From positions 95,579 to 159,578 of the forward strand of contig NZ_BLVP01000036.1 of NCBI RefSeq assembly GCF_013340305.1: DNA of 64,000 nucleotides, read 5' to 3'. Numbering within the stretch: position 1 is the first letter of the stretch; every line of letters begins with the position of its first letter. This document shows positions 63,135 through 64,000 of this stretch, one piece after another. This DNA is from Desulfovibrio psychrotolerans (GTDB lineage Bacteria; Desulfobacterota; Desulfovibrionia; Desulfovibrionales; Desulfovibrionaceae). The notes under the pieces are model-generated. The model was not told the origin of the DNA. It made no database searches and saw only the letters and a list, made by a program, of their open reading frames with translations. A program made the translations under genes and the position numbers.

Positions 63135-63890
63135 ATGGCCGGAGAAACAACGCCTTCCATGCGCATTGCGGTGATCATACTCCATTATGGCAGGCCAGCC
63201 CTTGCGGGGCGTCTTTACGCCCAGATAACCGGGGCAGACCCGCAGTATGCGGAGCACGTCTTCGTGCTGGACAACTGCGCCCCGGAACCGTATCCCGGCG
63301 CATGGCGCAGAACGGAGCACAACCTGTACTGGGCGGGGGCGCTGGACTACGCCCTTTGCGAGATGGCGCAGCAGGACTACAGCCACGTCTGGTTTTTGAA
63401 CAACGACCTGCTGTTTGACGGACCGCCGCCTTATCTGCGCCGTGCCATGGGCAGGCTGGCGCGCATGGAGGGCACCCTCGGCCCCGTGGGTATTTACGCC
63501 CCTGCCGTGACCGGCAATCCCTACCATCCGCAGATGGTGGCGGCACCGGGCATGCAGTACCGCACCGTGGAGTATGTAGACGGCATTGCTCCCCTTGTGA
63601 GCGTGGCCTGCTGGCAGGCGCTGGGCGGGGTGGATTACACGGGCAATCCATACGGCTACGGCGTAGACGTATGGTTTTCCCTATGCGCCCACCGGGCGGG
63701 CTGGCGGGTGGTGGTGGACCACGGGGTTCCCGTGCGGCACCGCTACCATTCCACCGCGCGGGAGATTTCCGGCTTCATGCATACCGCAGCGCAGGCGGAA
63801 GCGGCATACCTTGCGGCCCGTCTCGGCCCGGACTACCGGACCGTTCTGGCGCAGAGTGCCCGGCACTGGCACGATGCCGATTCCCTGTAA
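63135..63890 (+). CDS. Glycosyltransferase family 2-like protein
   Basis: A 251-residue cytoplasmic enzyme. IAVIILHYGRPALAGRLYAQ begins the nucleotide-sugar fold; the acidic motif LNNDLLF takes the DxD role; LGGVDYTGNPYGYGVDVWFSLCAHRAGWRVVVDHGVPVRH resembles the acceptor end of GT2 enzymes. No membrane segment. Substrate unknown. It follows uvrB by 26 bases with AAGGGCGGT ahead of the ATG. Confidence 0.75.
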   Translation: MAGETTPSMRIAVIILHYGRPALAGRLYAQITGADPQYAEHVFVLDNCAPEPYPGAWRRTEHNLYWAGALDYALCEMAQQDYSHVWFLNNDLLFDGPPPYLRRAMGRLARMEGTLGPVGIYAPAVTGNPYHPQMVAAPGMQYRTVEYVDGIAPLVSVACWQALGGVDYTGNPYGYGVDVWFSLCAHRAGWRVVVDHGVPVRHRYHSTAREISGFMHTAAQAEAAYLAARLGPDYRTVLAQSARHWHDADSL

Positions 63891-63935
63891 CGGGCTGTGT
63901 TTTCAGCGACAGTAATTCAAGGATAATGAAAGAGC

Positions 63936-64000
63936 ATGGCAGATTCTGTTTCGCCTCCCGTATCAGCGCTCCGCGAGGCGCATGCCCGCGCCGAAGAGCT
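63936..64000 (+). CDS. Start of a gene cut by the window edge
   Basis: The ATG at 63936 opens a frame of 21 codons: MADSVSPPVSALREAHARAEE. It could be the N-terminus of NAD-dependent DNA ligase or another protein, but it is too short to name. AAGG lies 14 bases before, and an earlier ATG at 63926 in another frame gives a less protein-like chain. Confidence 0.45.
   Translation, partial: MADSVSPPVSALREAHARAEE

Overview
The window reads as a chromosomal stretch of a sulfate-reducing deltaproteobacterium of the Desulfovibrio group (Desulfovibrionaceae). The main evidence is two adjacent periplasmic hydrogenases, one [NiFeSe] with an in-frame UGA (selenocysteine) codon and one [NiFe]. A small stand-alone assimilatory-type sulfite reductase, a CO/2-oxoacid:ferredoxin-type oxidoreductase pair and the high-GC coding style support the same view. 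No transposon, phage, CRISPR array or other mobile element was found; nearly all of the DNA is ordinary, densely packed core genome.

Layout. 1-5.9 kb: tRNA-Arg, a flavin-binding protein, a PAPS-reductase-family protein, a small zinc-ribbon protein, ferritin, and a 2-oxoacid:acceptor oxidoreductase (two subunits) followed by a DsrE-like protein. 6.1-18.8 kb (minus strand): ispDF, RNase P RNA, cdsZ, a Nif3-like protein, tRNA-Met, an atypical thioredoxin-reductase-like flavoprotein, cheZ, a PilZ protein, a NIL-ferredoxin, cpoB/ybgF, lspA, ileS and an esterase. 18.8-26.6 kb (minus strand): hydrogenase region, in transcription order hysB-hysA-hysD and hynB-hynA-protease-hypC. Intrinsic terminators lie between each structural pair and its maturation genes, and the intergenic DNA is unusually hairpin-rich. 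26.9-40.8 kb (minus strand): rho, carD, pth, rplY, prs, tRNA-Gln, ispE, hslV, a BepA-like M48 protease, cysS, rpiB, small envelope/TPR proteins and the heat-shock sigma factor rpoH.

40.9-64 kb (mostly plus strand): a short metH, a TlpA-like thioredoxin, an acetyltransferase, hpt, radA flanked by two related secreted/membrane proteins, then a compact chemotaxis operon (MCP-like protein, CheY, CheA, CheR, CheB). These are followed by the assimilatory sulfite reductase, a convergent crcB-DUF190 pair, a CYTH protein, the N-end-rule set clpS-clpA-aat, an unknown protein, uvrB, a glycosyltransferase and the start of one more gene at the right edge.

The most notable points are the UGA/SECIS-dependent hydrogenase that would be truncated by naive gene calling; the structured non-coding DNA around the two hydrogenase operons, including an 18-bp sequence present twice in opposite orientation next to hairpins; helically phased 10-bp and 11-bp tandem repeats beside the chemotaxis and aat genes; a chemotaxis protein with two MCP-like signalling segments and a repeated VELF tail; and a CheA with an inserted MshEN-like module. 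I did not find a gene set that clearly amounts to a new, undescribed system.
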